The position numbers and the translations under genes were made by a program. From positions 1 to 64,000 of the forward strand of contig PYJA01000113.1 in assembly GCA_003635185.1 (NCBI GenBank): DNA of 64,000 nt, in the 5' to 3' direction. The notes under the pieces were generated by a model. That model did not search any database. It worked only from the letters and a program-made list of their open reading frames with translations, and was not told the DNA's origin. Shown here one piece after another: positions 35,601-43,205 of the stretch. This DNA comes from Candidatus Poribacteria bacterium. GTDB taxonomy: Bacteria > Poribacteria > WGA-4E > WGA-3G. Position 1 is the stretch's first letter. Every line of letters begins with the position of its first letter.

Positions 35601-35638
35601 TCGGAAATAAGATCGGAAGGTTTGCAATCATTCGATAA
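32630..35638 (+). CDS. large secreted protein with fibronectin-like region and C-terminal sorting domain
   Basis: A 1002-residue exported protein with a signal peptide (about 1-23, ending NAGEGW). Residues about 50-320 form a beta-rich domain of unknown family. A fibronectin type III-like segment starts near 355 (SPMVTAYPGDGQVSLIWESAG). The last about 90 residues (IRVVPNPYF, IRIYTLVGELVREIKHEG, ASGVYIFHVEAQDENNEVIGNKIGRFAIIR) are a FlgD/T9SS type A-like sorting domain. GGAGG precedes the ATG. The next gene, 25 bases after, encodes a PorV-like barrel, the type of protein that helps export such domains, so the pair likely acts together at the cell surface. No enzymatic motif is seen. Confidence 0.88.
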   Translation: MKLVRFSLLWTVLAFTALSVNAGEGWKALDVGNLSSAIFNTAVVGYPENPTQYPSGWWPAGTNDSYIYEGDIWIGAKKNGEVGVAEADGRQSEIWPIDYLDPALYPEGKRDQVTSNKPGVTTKGTPTGQSIRFKCADTNLNANKGLVLGLEIEVNGFQWSYAPLYDFFILEYNVKNVGEDILEDVFMAFRYDVDVSSNETGTASYSADDFVALDQTPDGLNPDGHPNRYLSYGYSNASAPGYIGLRVLDAYIGDDSKDTAAKIPFTAHKRITIDTDPTTDAEMYALISTPGVEPLPANYDDQRFIQSYGPVETLAPGETFNVIIAVAIGEGLAGLQVSSDWAQKLYDDEYVAPAPPPSPMVTAYPGDGQVSLIWESAGRWVDNGVNKSIEEYVDVTDPEKIFEGYRVYRRDTAYDENTGDPVQDWELLMEFDKPSATGNFFTVSHVGKQSDAIIESMGDEPFFAAFFKSATYAIKFNSSTSFEVINTTLWEVMEYNAEFPANGGGYVVVKDPATGEPYPDGTYRSGEQIYFGGLYVKITDGPSGPPVAGDIFRVVSTPSQALGEDVGIKNFFSDTGLTNGIQYTYAVTSYDTGNPKKGLPAMESSQIETMVHVVPRAHPAGYKEPSAEVDPAGKVAVTVEPMVLAPDKVTGHQYKIVWYGAKQIGNAAYITGPGHQPPAYEIVDTTTNQTVVEKQTFDWYDAGHFEAFEALSPMFDGIILKLTGVNVTYGSPDENPIEDVKLTAGTVTDWSVNIESPGAGENTWPNIYWSTYYRPHTYSITFTDDTHVKVVDEDTGEEIKFNDQRADGYAIWSGAAWVDEYNPEGTPGFFRIFIRGAYVYIKDPNGEISAGDVFTVEMGGVAAPQDGDELLLTTQGESLAAEDIKADLGKIRVVPNPYFVTNRAVTSEGTDKVFFTHLPPRCTIRIYTLVGELVREIKHEGNTPFNPDERLAQGDKGGTAEFDLLNRYNQALASGVYIFHVEAQDENNEVIGNKIGRFAIIR

Positions 35639-35662
35639 GCGAACACGTTTAAGGAGAAACAC

Positions 35663-36808
35663 ATGCATAATACTAATTTTTCTCAGGATAGACAAAACTA
35701 TAGGACAGCAAAGATAAGAAAGCCGGACCCACAGCGATGCCGCATTTCTCTCTTCTCAATTTTGGTTTTAGTGACTGTTTTGCTTTTGTCAACAATTCCC
35801 AGTTATGCGACCACTAACGTCGGGACTGCGGGAGCACAATTTCTCAAAATTGGACCAGGTGCGCGAGTGGACAGTTTAGGCGGTGCCTTCGGCGCAATCG
35901 CTAACGATGTCACCACCATCTATTGGAATCCAGCAGGGTTAAGCCAACTTGAAAAAACCAGTTTTTCAGATACGCATACGATATGGCTGGCAGATGTTCG
36001 CTACAACTATCTCGCGTTTGCTACGCCGATAGAAAAGGTAGGTACTTTGGGGGCAAGCGTTACCTTTCTCAACGTTCCCGACACAGAAATCACAACCCTT
36101 GCCAAACCTGACGGCACAGGACTTTGGTATTCAGCATGGGATACTGCGGTGTCGTTAGCGTATTCAAGGGAACTCTATCAGAAAGAATCTGGTGCGAATC
36201 TTTCATTTGGGATCAATGCTAAATATATTCATCAGCAAATTCATCGGGAAAGTGCAAGGGGGGTTGCTATTGACATCGGTACTTTATATCACACAGGTTG
36301 GCGGAGTTTACGGATCGGGATGTCTTTCTCAAACTTTGGACCTGAGATGAGTTTTAGTGGGACTGACCTTGAAACCGGTGTTGAAGAAGCAGGCGATAAA
36401 CGAACAGCGGATTATCACCCTTTCCCCGATACGACAAATCCGACACGAAAAGCGGAGTTGGAAACCATAGAATATCCGTTACCTTCCAATTTCCGTCTCG
36501 GTGTGGCTTATGACTTAGTTGATAATGATAGCAACCTTCTCACAATCGCGCTTGATGGCAACCATCCGAATGATAACAGCGAACGCTTAAACCTCGGCGT
36601 AGAGTACTGGTACAGAAAGATGGCGGCGATTCGTGCGGGTTACAAATTTCGCTTAGGTCCAGATCGTAGTGATGATGAAGAGGGACTTACGCTCGGTTTA
36701 GGCATCCACCTAAAATTCCGCCAAACCACGCTTTCTCTCGATTACGCTTATGCGGACTTTGACTACCTACAAAATGCTCATCGTGTCAGTTTAGGACTAA
36801 AGTTTTAA
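35663..36808 (+). CDS. PorV/PorQ family outer-membrane protein
   Basis: A 381-residue beta-barrel of the PorV/PorQ (UPF0164-like) family. After a signal anchor (about 30-50) comes the diagnostic GTAGAQFLKIGPGARVDSLGGAFGAIANDVTTIYWNPAGL; the barrel ends in a terminal phenylalanine (SLGLKF). In the type IX secretion system PorV binds cargo and passes it to attachment. Location directly behind a sorting-domain protein supports a similar shuttle, but the other T9SS genes (for example sprA, porU) are not in the window. AAGGAG precedes the ATG. Confidence 0.9.
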   Translation: MHNTNFSQDRQNYRTAKIRKPDPQRCRISLFSILVLVTVLLLSTIPSYATTNVGTAGAQFLKIGPGARVDSLGGAFGAIANDVTTIYWNPAGLSQLEKTSFSDTHTIWLADVRYNYLAFATPIEKVGTLGASVTFLNVPDTEITTLAKPDGTGLWYSAWDTAVSLAYSRELYQKESGANLSFGINAKYIHQQIHRESARGVAIDIGTLYHTGWRSLRIGMSFSNFGPEMSFSGTDLETGVEEAGDKRTADYHPFPDTTNPTRKAELETIEYPLPSNFRLGVAYDLVDNDSNLLTIALDGNHPNDNSERLNLGVEYWYRKMAAIRAGYKFRLGPDRSDDEEGLTLGLGIHLKFRQTTLSLDYAYADFDYLQNAHRVSLGLKF

Positions 36809-36920
36809 GTGTGTGTTAGCGAAAATGAAATTACCATATATCGCCAAAATATGGTATAATTTGCAACAATTCAGCAGTTAGGTGAAGCATACTATCACCT
36901 AATTGAAAAGGAGAGAATCA

Positions 36921-37193
36921 ATGACAAAAGAACGTTTGACGATTGAGGAAATGGAGCAGCAATATCCTGACGAATGGCTCTTTATCGTGGACTGTGAAAT
37001 CAGCGAGAATACTGAACTGCTGTCGGGACATGTTCTTGTCCATAGCCCATCCCGTGCTGATGTTTATGACATCTCATCACGTTACAAAGGTAGTGCAGCG
37101 ATACATTATACAGGTGAGATGCTTGACCCTTTGAGATACCAACTGGAGATTACAGATTTTAAGATGGCAATGTGGAGAGTACTTTCTGGATAG
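36921..37193 (+). CDS. small acidic protein, copy 1 (sulfatase-linked)
   Basis: The 90 residues read LTIEEMEQQYPDEWLFIVDCEISENTELLSG, followed by VLVHSPSR and IHYTGE. A close paralogue at 39134-39361 shares the pattern L-E-E-M-..-Y-P-D-W-L-F-I-D-C-E-S-E-N-T-E-L-L-S-G. No domain is known to me. Start: ATG 36921, with AAGGAG upstream. A sulfatase follows 31 bases later, so the two are likely one transcript. The other copy is followed by a retropepsin instead. Confidence 0.8.
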   Translation: MTKERLTIEEMEQQYPDEWLFIVDCEISENTELLSGHVLVHSPSRADVYDISSRYKGSAAIHYTGEMLDPLRYQLEITDFKMAMWRVLSG

Positions 37194-37223
37194 TTGTCTT
37201 TTTTAACGCTAAAGGACATCAAA

Positions 37224-38624
37224 ATGCCAAACAAACCGAACATCGTTTATCTCCTTGCCGATCAAATTCGTGCTTGTTCACTGCCAATATATGGTGAAGA
37301 ACAGATTGAAACACCACACATTGATAGACTCGCGCAAGAAGGGGCTGTTTTTTCAAACGCAATTGCCACCGCGCCTGTCTGCACACCTTATCGTTCCATG
37401 CTACTCACCGGACGACACCCCCAGACAACCGGACATCTCATCAATTTCGTCAAAACTCGACACGATGAAATCGGACTCGGTGATGTTTTTAGCCAAAACG
37501 GCTATAGGACAGCGTGGGTCGGTAAATGGCATCTTCACACAGGGTCGTTCCCAGAAATCGGTGGGCGCGATTACGTCCCTGAAGGACGCGATCGCCTCGG
37601 ATTTCAACATTGGCGCGGTTATAATTTTCATACTGACTATTTTAACGGCACTGTAAACCTTGACGATTGGCGAAACGAAAGATGGAAAGGATATGAAACT
37701 GATGCACTCAACCGATACGCCTTTCAGTTTATGGATGACGTAGACGATGGCACACCGTTTTGTCTGTTTATCTCTCCGCATCAAGCGCACTCTACACCTT
37801 ACGACTTTGCACCGCAGAAGTACTATGATCGACTTCCTACTGAACTCCAACTACCAGAAAACGTTCCGGATTCGGTGAAAGAACAATCGCTAAAAATATA
37901 CCGACACTACCTCGCCATGACGTTAGCCGTGGACGATATGCTTGGCGAACTGATGGCATATTTGGCAAGAACAAGACGTGTTGAGAACACACTGCTCATT
38001 TTCGGATCGGATCACGGTACACAGGGCGGCGCACAAGGCATCAATTTCTGGGCAAAGCGGAAACCTTACGAAGAATCCATTAAAGTGCCTCTTATCATGC
38101 GGCTACCCGGTGTTTTTGATGGCAACCGCACCTGCAGCACGCTCACATCTCCTGTAGACCTATTCCCATCGCTCTGTGGTTTATGTGAGATTCAACCTCC
38201 CCGAACAGTGGAAGGCTATGATTTGTCCGCATCTTGGCGCGGTGAAACGGATACCTTTGAACAAGATGCTGTTTTGACAATGAACTTCGGTGCAACCTAC
38301 GATTACCTCGTTAATGGTGATGAATGGCGCGGTGTCCGCACAAAAACGCATAGCTACGCACGTTGGCTTGATGGCAAACGGATGCTATATGACATTGAGG
38401 CAGACCCGCTGCAGATGCACAACCTGATTGACAAACCCGAAGCAAAGTCGTTAGCAGATGAAATGGAACATACCCTCACACACTTGATGGACGCCCGAAA
38501 TGACAAACTCCAACCTGCCACAAGCTATACAGATTGGTATGACGCACAACGCCGCATCGTCCGTAACGCTCACGGCCCCCTCGGCAATCCCGAAGACGAA
38601 CCGGATTGGTCATTACTGAAATGA
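37224..38624 (+). CDS. Cys-type sulfatase
   Basis: A 466-residue sulfatase that removes sulfate esters. The active-site motif CTPYR (Cys53, expected to become formylglycine) is followed by SMLLTGR, and metal-binding segments include the N-terminal ADQIRA and the FGSDHGTQGG region; a VGKWHLHTGS block also fits. No signal peptide is visible, so it is probably cytoplasmic. Start: ATG 37224 after AAAGGA. The N-terminal part recurs as a broken copy at 39775. The substrate cannot be named. Confidence 0.93.
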   Translation: MPNKPNIVYLLADQIRACSLPIYGEEQIETPHIDRLAQEGAVFSNAIATAPVCTPYRSMLLTGRHPQTTGHLINFVKTRHDEIGLGDVFSQNGYRTAWVGKWHLHTGSFPEIGGRDYVPEGRDRLGFQHWRGYNFHTDYFNGTVNLDDWRNERWKGYETDALNRYAFQFMDDVDDGTPFCLFISPHQAHSTPYDFAPQKYYDRLPTELQLPENVPDSVKEQSLKIYRHYLAMTLAVDDMLGELMAYLARTRRVENTLLIFGSDHGTQGGAQGINFWAKRKPYEESIKVPLIMRLPGVFDGNRTCSTLTSPVDLFPSLCGLCEIQPPRTVEGYDLSASWRGETDTFEQDAVLTMNFGATYDYLVNGDEWRGVRTKTHSYARWLDGKRMLYDIEADPLQMHNLIDKPEAKSLADEMEHTLTHLMDARNDKLQPATSYTDWYDAQRRIVRNAHGPLGNPEDEPDWSLLK

Positions 38625-38625
38625 T

Positions 38626-38654
38626 TTGACAACATACAATGATAAAGGTATAAT
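38626..38654 (+). promoter_or_regulatory. consensus promoter without a downstream gene
   Basis: TTGACA (38626-38631) and TATAAT (38649-38654), spacing 17, both perfect, start right after the sulfatase stop. No open frame of note follows for about 480 bases, so it may make a non-coding RNA or have lost its gene to repeats. Confidence 0.6.
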
Positions 38655-38672
38655 TTATGAAATGTAGCATAT

Positions 38673-38708
38673 TATAGTGACATTTAGAATTATAGTGACA
38701 TTTAGAAT
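38673..38708. repeat. two 18-bp tandem units
   Basis: TATAGTGACATTTAGAAT occurs twice head to tail. The words TATAGT also mark the ends of the second MITE-like family in this window. Confidence 0.8.
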
Positions 38709-38736
38709 TAAAGGGACATTTTGTAGCACAACCTGT

Positions 38737-38863
38737 ATGAAGTTTAAATAAATATTTCGGTAAGGGGACGAGGTTAGGAAACCTCGTCAGCAGCAGGTGT
38801 ACATCTCTGCTGGCGAGGTTTCCTAACCTCGCCGAATTACCCAATTTATTTTTTAATCTTCAT
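38737..38863. repeat. MITE-like element, family A copy 1
   Basis: The 127-bp element begins ATGAAG and ends CTTCAT; the two arms align over about 50 bp as an imperfect inverted repeat through a TAA-rich part into GACGAGGTT/AACCTCGTC palindromes. Copies are at 49709 and 57722. No open frame. Confidence 0.75.
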
Positions 38864-38910
38864 TAGGGACGATATGTTTAGATATGTTTATCTAATGTCT
38901 TTGTTCTGCA

Positions 38911-38985
38911 CATATCGTCCCTACGGGACTAAAGAGGGTGTATATGGCGTTTTTCTATAAACATATCGTCCCTACGGGACTGAAT
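38911..38985. repeat. GTCCCGTAGGGAC repeats, second cluster
   Basis: Two copies of CATATCGTCCCTACGGGACT (about 38910 and 38959) and a partial copy (about 38870) belong to the same family as 25590-25760. This and the preceding elements account for the 38655-39133 gap; no gene is seen. Confidence 0.75.
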
Positions 38986-39133
38986 ATAAGACAATCTCAG
39001 TAATCATGCTTATTGAGAAGCGTTTATAAAAACACAGATATTTCTTAAATTGACAGTTATGGTTTTCTGACCGAACCGATCCTAATGTCCAATTAATTCT
39101 AAAGTTTACTATACTTGAAGAGGAGAAGTATAA

Positions 39134-39361
39134 ATGTCCAACGAACGTATGACCCTTGAAGAGATGACTGAAAAATATCCTGATCAGTGGTTGTTTATCA
39201 TTGATTGTGAACACAGTGAAAATACTGAACTGTTGTCAGGGGTTGTTTTTGCTCATAGTGAATCGCGAGATGATATTTATGAAGTCTCTGGACAATATAA
39301 TGGCAATGCAGCGATTCGTTATACGGGTGAACTACCGGAAGGAATGCATTACTTACTGTAA
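39134..39361 (+). CDS. small acidic protein, copy 2 (retropepsin-linked)
   Basis: The 75 residues match the 90-residue protein at 36921 in its first two-thirds (L-E-E-M, YPDQWLFIIDCEHSENTELLSG, then a differing end GELPEGMHYLL). No known domain. GAGGAG precedes the ATG. The stop TAA overlaps the ATG of the retropepsin gene (TAATG), a classic coupling. It may regulate, chaperone or be the substrate of the protease; none of this is proven. Confidence 0.8.
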   Translation: MSNERMTLEEMTEKYPDQWLFIIDCEHSENTELLSGVVFAHSESRDDIYEVSGQYNGNAAIRYTGELPEGMHYLL

Positions 39362-39759
39362 TGGGACATATTTCGTTTAATCCCTCACAAAGGTTAATCA
39401 GATTACCGATTAAAGTTGAAAGCATCAGTGGTGGCAACTATCGAGATTTGATTGTTGCTTTAGACACAGGATCATCAAACACCTTGATTCCAACAAAAAT
39501 TGCTTCAGATTTGGGATACGACCTCTCAAATCCAAAACAAGTAGTGCTTCTTACCACAGGCAGCGGTATTTTACCTGCAAAAATCATAACCGTACGTAAA
39601 TTAACCACAATTGGTGAAACCGTTGAAAACATTGATGTCTTATGCCACGACTTACCTGTTGGATCAACTATAGATGGTGTATTAGGCTTAAATTTCTTGT
39701 CACATTTTGATATTAAAATTTCGTTCTCAACAGGGATTATTGAAATTTACCCCAAGTAA
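39361..39759 (+). CDS. retropepsin-like aspartic protease
   Basis: The 132 residues contain the catalytic D-T-G-S-S-N-T-L-I-P motif near residue 37 and a later GLNFLSHFDIK hydrophobic segment, matching single-domain clan AA (retroviral-type) aspartic proteases, which work as dimers. No signal peptide is visible, so it is likely cytoplasmic. Its ATG overlaps the stop of the small acidic protein gene, so both are made together. In Bacteria such small retropepsins are poorly characterised. A conserved small-partner pair is the interesting feature here. Confidence 0.85.
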   Translation: MGHISFNPSQRLIRLPIKVESISGGNYRDLIVALDTGSSNTLIPTKIASDLGYDLSNPKQVVLLTTGSGILPAKIITVRKLTTIGETVENIDVLCHDLPVGSTIDGVLGLNFLSHFDIKISFSTGIIEIYPK

Positions 39760-39774
39760 TTTGCTTCTGAAACA

Positions 39775-39975
39775 TTGTCTGTATCATTGCCAGTATATGG
39801 CGAAAAACAGATTGATACACTACACATTGATAGACTCGCCCAAGAAGGCACCGTTTTCTCCAACGCAATTGCCACCGCACTTGTTTGCCGCCCTATCGCT
39901 CCATGTTGCTCACCTGACGACATCCACAGACAACCGGATATCTCATCAACTTTGTCAAAACCCGACACGCTCTCG
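39775..39975 (+). pseudogene. broken sulfatase N-terminal fragment
   Basis: This stretch aligns with the intact sulfatase gene from about 37278 to 37465: SLPVYGEKQIDTLHIDRLAQEGTVFSNAIATA matches its counterpart with few changes. The CTPYR active site is replaced (CRPIAPC) because a one-base deletion shifts the frame, although the DNA downstream still matches. It is the third part of a duplicated block together with the small acidic protein. Confidence 0.85.
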
Positions 39976-39984
39976 CTGGTGAGG

Positions 39985-40086
39985 CGGGGAATCATGGCGA
40001 AATACCTTATGTGTATTCGCCATGATTCGGACCGTTGATTTCTTCCGAACCTCGCCACTGTCCAGGTAATTGTGGATTGGACTATA
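39985..40086. repeat. family B element fragment
   Basis: The right end (GTCCAGGTAATTGTGGATTG, then GACTATA) matches an end of family B. The left part holds palindromic CATGGCGAATAC-type sequence. From here to 40545 no gene is seen; the sequence contains short repeats such as GGAGATTTTATGACATAT. Confidence 0.6.
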
Positions 40087-40320
40087 ATCTACTTGAAAAC
40101 ACACCTACCGTTGGGTTTCGCAAACTCTATCCAACCTACAACTCACTATTACGGAGATTTTATGACATATCATAGGTGTCAATTAGCGGTTCGCCACCCT
40201 GGTAGGAGCGTTTTGGAAACGCGCCGTTTATATCGACTGATGTCTGGGCTCGGCGCGTTTACAAAACGCCAAATCAACGGTATGAATGCCATTTAGGCAT
40301 TCCCCGCCTACCTTTGGGGA

Positions 40321-40510
40321 ATAAATCGGGCTTGCAAAGCCCTCCAACAAGAAAATCAGGCACTAAATTGATGCCTATGCGGAGATTTTATGACATATTG
40401 GTACTCGTACAAAATATAAATCGGGCTTGCAAAGCCCTCCAACAAGAAAATCAGGCACTAAATTGATGCCTATGTGGAGATTTTATGACATATTGGTACT
40501 CGTACAAAAT
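40321..40510. repeat. 95-bp tandem repeat, two copies
   Basis: The unit from ATAAATCGGGCTTGCAAAGC to CGTACAAAAT is repeated at 40321-40415 and 40416-40510 with a single difference (GCGGAG versus GTGGAG). A partial third copy (GGAGATTTTATGACATAT) lies at about 40157. No frame is conserved. Confidence 0.9.
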
Positions 40511-40545
40511 GTGGATATAAATTGTGCAACTTCAAACCCATTTTT

Positions 40546-40661
40546 TATAGTGAAATCCACAATTACCTTTACATTGGCGAGGTTAGGAAACCTCACCAGC
40601 GTTATAGTTATGGAGATTGTTGTTCATTGAAATGTAAACATATTTTCGGATTCTACTATAA
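40546..40661. repeat. MITE-like element, family B copy 1
   Basis: Bounded by TATAGTGAAATCCACAATTA at 40546 and ATTTTCGGATTCTACTATA at its right end, with a central GGCGAGGTT/AACCTCACC palindrome. Related copies: 53147, 61219, and the same ends with another interior at 54241. Confidence 0.75.
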
Positions 40662-40695
40662 AACGATCAGAAATTATTTAGAATCAGAAATTTTC

Positions 40696-40725
40696 TTGAC
40701 TTCTACTAAAAAAATAGGATAAAAT
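40696..40725 (+). promoter_or_regulatory. promoter of the oxidoreductase gene
   Basis: TTGACT (40696-40701) and TAAAAT (40720-40725), spacing 18, just after a family B element and 33 bases before the start. Confidence 0.6.
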
Positions 40726-40757
40726 CTATAGTACAAATCTGTTAAGAGGAGATGACT

Positions 40758-41816
40758 ATGAGAACAGTCAAATTGGGTTTAATTGGGGCAGGCGGTATTG
40801 CGCAGGCACATTGCGGAACGCTTGCAGAGGTTGAGGGGGCAGAGATTATCGCAGCTGCGGATCTCGTGCCAGCAAATTTAGAACGAGCTAAAGAACGGTG
40901 GGGAATCAAAAACACATTTACTGATTACAACGAGATGCTCAAAATGGACGAGATTGAAGCAGTGTATGTGTGCACCCCTACAGGTGTGCATGCAGCCCCA
41001 ACTGTTGCAGCGTTAAACGCGGGTAAACACGTTTTCTGCGAAAAACCGATGGAAGCAACATTAGATGCAGCAACTGCTATGTGGCGTGCCTCAGTAGAAA
41101 ATGATAAAATCCTGATGATCGGTCTCAAACTCCGCTATTCCCCACAAGTCATCAAGGCGAAAGAGATTGTTGATGCAGGCACACTTGGCGAGATTTACTA
41201 TGCCGAAACTGTCGCAGATCGACGGCGTGGAAATCCCGGGGGTAGTTTTATCCGTAAAGCGACAGCCGGTTTAGGCGCATCGGCAGACATCGGTGTTTAT
41301 GCCTTGGATACTGCCCTCTATTTAATGGGACATCCCAAACCTATTGCTGTTTCTGGTATCACCTCAAATTATTTGAGTCTACACAATACCTGGAATGCCG
41401 CGCTGAGAGAGACAGAGGTAGAAGACTTCGGTGTCGGTTGGGTAGTTTTTGACAACGGAGCTCGCTTAGTGTTTAAGACATGTTGGTGCATGAATATGGA
41501 TTCGCTTGGTGGCACTATTTTTCTTGGTAAAAAAGCTGGGTTACGAATCGGTATCGGTGAAGTCCGTGGGCCGCAAGATGGTGTTCGTGTTTATGGTGAC
41601 AAAGATGGTGAGATCCACGATGAAACCTACACTGAATTCAAATCGGTAAGTGTGTTCCACGAGGAGGATAGCGCATTTATTGATGCAGTGAGAGAGGGAA
41701 AACCTTCCCCCATTGATCCGTATGAGATTTTGCTTACAAACGTTATCATTCAGGGAGTCATTGATTCTTCAGAAGCAGGTGGACGCGAAGTAGCAGTAAC
41801 AGTGCCGACATTGTAA
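40758..41816 (+). CDS. Gfo/Idh/MocA family oxidoreductase
   Basis: A 352-residue NAD(P)-dependent dehydrogenase of the glucose-fructose oxidoreductase/inositol dehydrogenase family. Nucleotide-binding GLIGAGGIAQAH lies at the N-terminus, EKPM near residue 98 is the hallmark of the fold, and the C-terminal beta-sheet domain carries the substrate site (GASADIGVYALDTALYLMG). Start: ATG 40758, spaced correctly after AAGAGGAG; the ATG at 40752 is too close. Probably acts on sugars or inositols; the exact substrate is unknown. Confidence 0.93.
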   Translation: MRTVKLGLIGAGGIAQAHCGTLAEVEGAEIIAAADLVPANLERAKERWGIKNTFTDYNEMLKMDEIEAVYVCTPTGVHAAPTVAALNAGKHVFCEKPMEATLDAATAMWRASVENDKILMIGLKLRYSPQVIKAKEIVDAGTLGEIYYAETVADRRRGNPGGSFIRKATAGLGASADIGVYALDTALYLMGHPKPIAVSGITSNYLSLHNTWNAALRETEVEDFGVGWVVFDNGARLVFKTCWCMNMDSLGGTIFLGKKAGLRIGIGEVRGPQDGVRVYGDKDGEIHDETYTEFKSVSVFHEEDSAFIDAVREGKPSPIDPYEILLTNVIIQGVIDSSEAGGREVAVTVPTL

Positions 41817-41877
41817 CCACATAATTTGGCTATCCTTTTTAACTTTGAAGACTCTATTATAAATTGTAAGGGGACAA

Positions 41878-41955
41878 TAGGGAAAACCCGAAAAATTTTA
41901 TACAAGTGAGTAATGGTACTCATAAATAAATTTAACAACGGATAGGTTTTCCCTA
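41878..41955. promoter_or_regulatory. inverted repeat before the RDD-PspA genes
   Basis: TAGGGAAAACC (41878-41888) and GGTTTTCCCTA (41945-41955) form an 11-bp perfect stem across a 56-base loop, placed just before the first RDD-PspA start. Could be an mRNA switch, an operator pair or a small transposon scar. Confidence 0.4.
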
Positions 41956-41976
41956 TGAAATCAGGACTTGCCTACG

Positions 41977-43050
41977 ATGAAGTTAATTGAAATTGCTGGC
42001 AAAAAATTTAAATTAGCGTCCCGAGCTGCTCGGACGTTCGCGCTTTTATTTGATCTAATTGCCACCTCTTTTTTCTCTTCCATTTTAACTACTCTTTTTG
42101 GATTGCTATTCATATTCCAACGTTCTTTTATGAGTCCTATACCTCTGATGTTGCTAAATTTAGTACTGTGGAGTGCCGGACTACTTTTCATGGATGGATT
42201 CAAAAACGGACAAGGATTCGGCAAAAGGGTGCTGTCTTTACAAGTTATTCGGTTAAGAGATGGCAAACCGTGCTCCTTTAAGGATTCTTTTGTTCGTCGG
42301 ATCACCGGTTTTTTCCAACCGTTTGATCTACTTTTTGCGCTTGGTGGTAGAAAGCAGCGGATGGGAGATAAGTTCGCTGAAACAGTTGTCGTTAAATATG
42401 AGCCGTATCTTGAAGAAATGGCAGCCAAAGCAGAAGCTGAAACTGAAAAAGACCCCGAAAAAGTTTTAGAGAATGCTATCCTTCAAATGACAAACCGGCT
42501 TTCCGAGGCAAGACAGAAAGTTGATGCGTCTATTGGAATTGAAAAGCAGTTTCAGAACGCTTACGAAGGGGCAGTTGTTCAGGCAGAAAGGTGTGAGGAA
42601 CGCGCAACTATAGCGATTCAGGCAGGACGGGAAGATTTAGCACGGGAAGACATCGCCCAGCGCAATGAATACCGCCAACTTGCCAACCAATACAAGGCAC
42701 AATGGGATGAACAGAAGCAGGTCGTGACAGAACTCGCTACGCTCCTTGAAACATTGCAACAGAAAACTGAAGAAGCAGAAAGAAAAAGAGATATTATCAT
42801 CGCACAACACAGAAATGTTGATGCACATCAACATTTACAACAAACATTGACAGAGGTTCAGGATGGTGCAGCGTTTGAAATTCTCAATGAAATGGAGCAA
42901 AATGCAAGTGAAGCCGCCGTATTAGCAAAAGCGGCGTCCGAAGTGGATATTGATCTTAAAGATGCGAAGTTAAACCGAGAATTTGCGGGTTATGCTGAAG
43001 AAGCATCAATTGAGAATGACTTAGCAGAATTAAAAGCAAAATTACAATAG
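41977..43050 (+). CDS. RDD membrane domain-PspA coiled-coil fusion, copy 1
   Basis: A 357-residue protein. Residues about 10-130 are an RDD domain with two hydrophobic segments and the conserved GFGKRVLSLQVIRLRDGKPCSF motif; residues about 145-320 form a long coiled coil resembling PspA/IM30 (KQFQNAYEGAVVQAERCEERA, AGREDLAREDIAQRNEY). RDD proteins are membrane proteins of uncertain role (some are ion antiporters); PspA proteins protect or remodel membranes under stress. The combination suggests a membrane-anchored repair scaffold. Start: ATG 41977 (an in-frame TTG at 41968 is possible). A paralogue follows at 43206. Confidence 0.85.
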   Translation: MKLIEIAGKKFKLASRAARTFALLFDLIATSFFSSILTTLFGLLFIFQRSFMSPIPLMLLNLVLWSAGLLFMDGFKNGQGFGKRVLSLQVIRLRDGKPCSFKDSFVRRITGFFQPFDLLFALGGRKQRMGDKFAETVVVKYEPYLEEMAAKAEAETEKDPEKVLENAILQMTNRLSEARQKVDASIGIEKQFQNAYEGAVVQAERCEERATIAIQAGREDLAREDIAQRNEYRQLANQYKAQWDEQKQVVTELATLLETLQQKTEEAERKRDIIIAQHRNVDAHQHLQQTLTEVQDGAAFEILNEMEQNASEAAVLAKAASEVDIDLKDAKLNREFAGYAEEASIENDLAELKAKLQ

Positions 43051-43205
43051 TAGATATACACATCCTCAAAAAGGATAATTCCTTTACTTCAACTCTGCCC
43101 GAACTTCCATCTTCACTATATTTTTATAGAACAGCTTTACAAAACATGAATTTTAACTGTCCTTTTAGTAAAAGAGACTCCAAAATATAGGAAGGGAGTC
43201 ACAAT

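Noticed and set aside
38655-39133. CRISPR array from the repeated GTCCC words
   Set aside because: The repeats are palindromic, in mixed orientation and without regular unique spacers; no cas genes are nearby.
40072-40630. Small genes in the gap before the oxidoreductase
   Set aside because: The open frames lie across tandem and palindromic repeats and have no ribosome sites or family resemblance.
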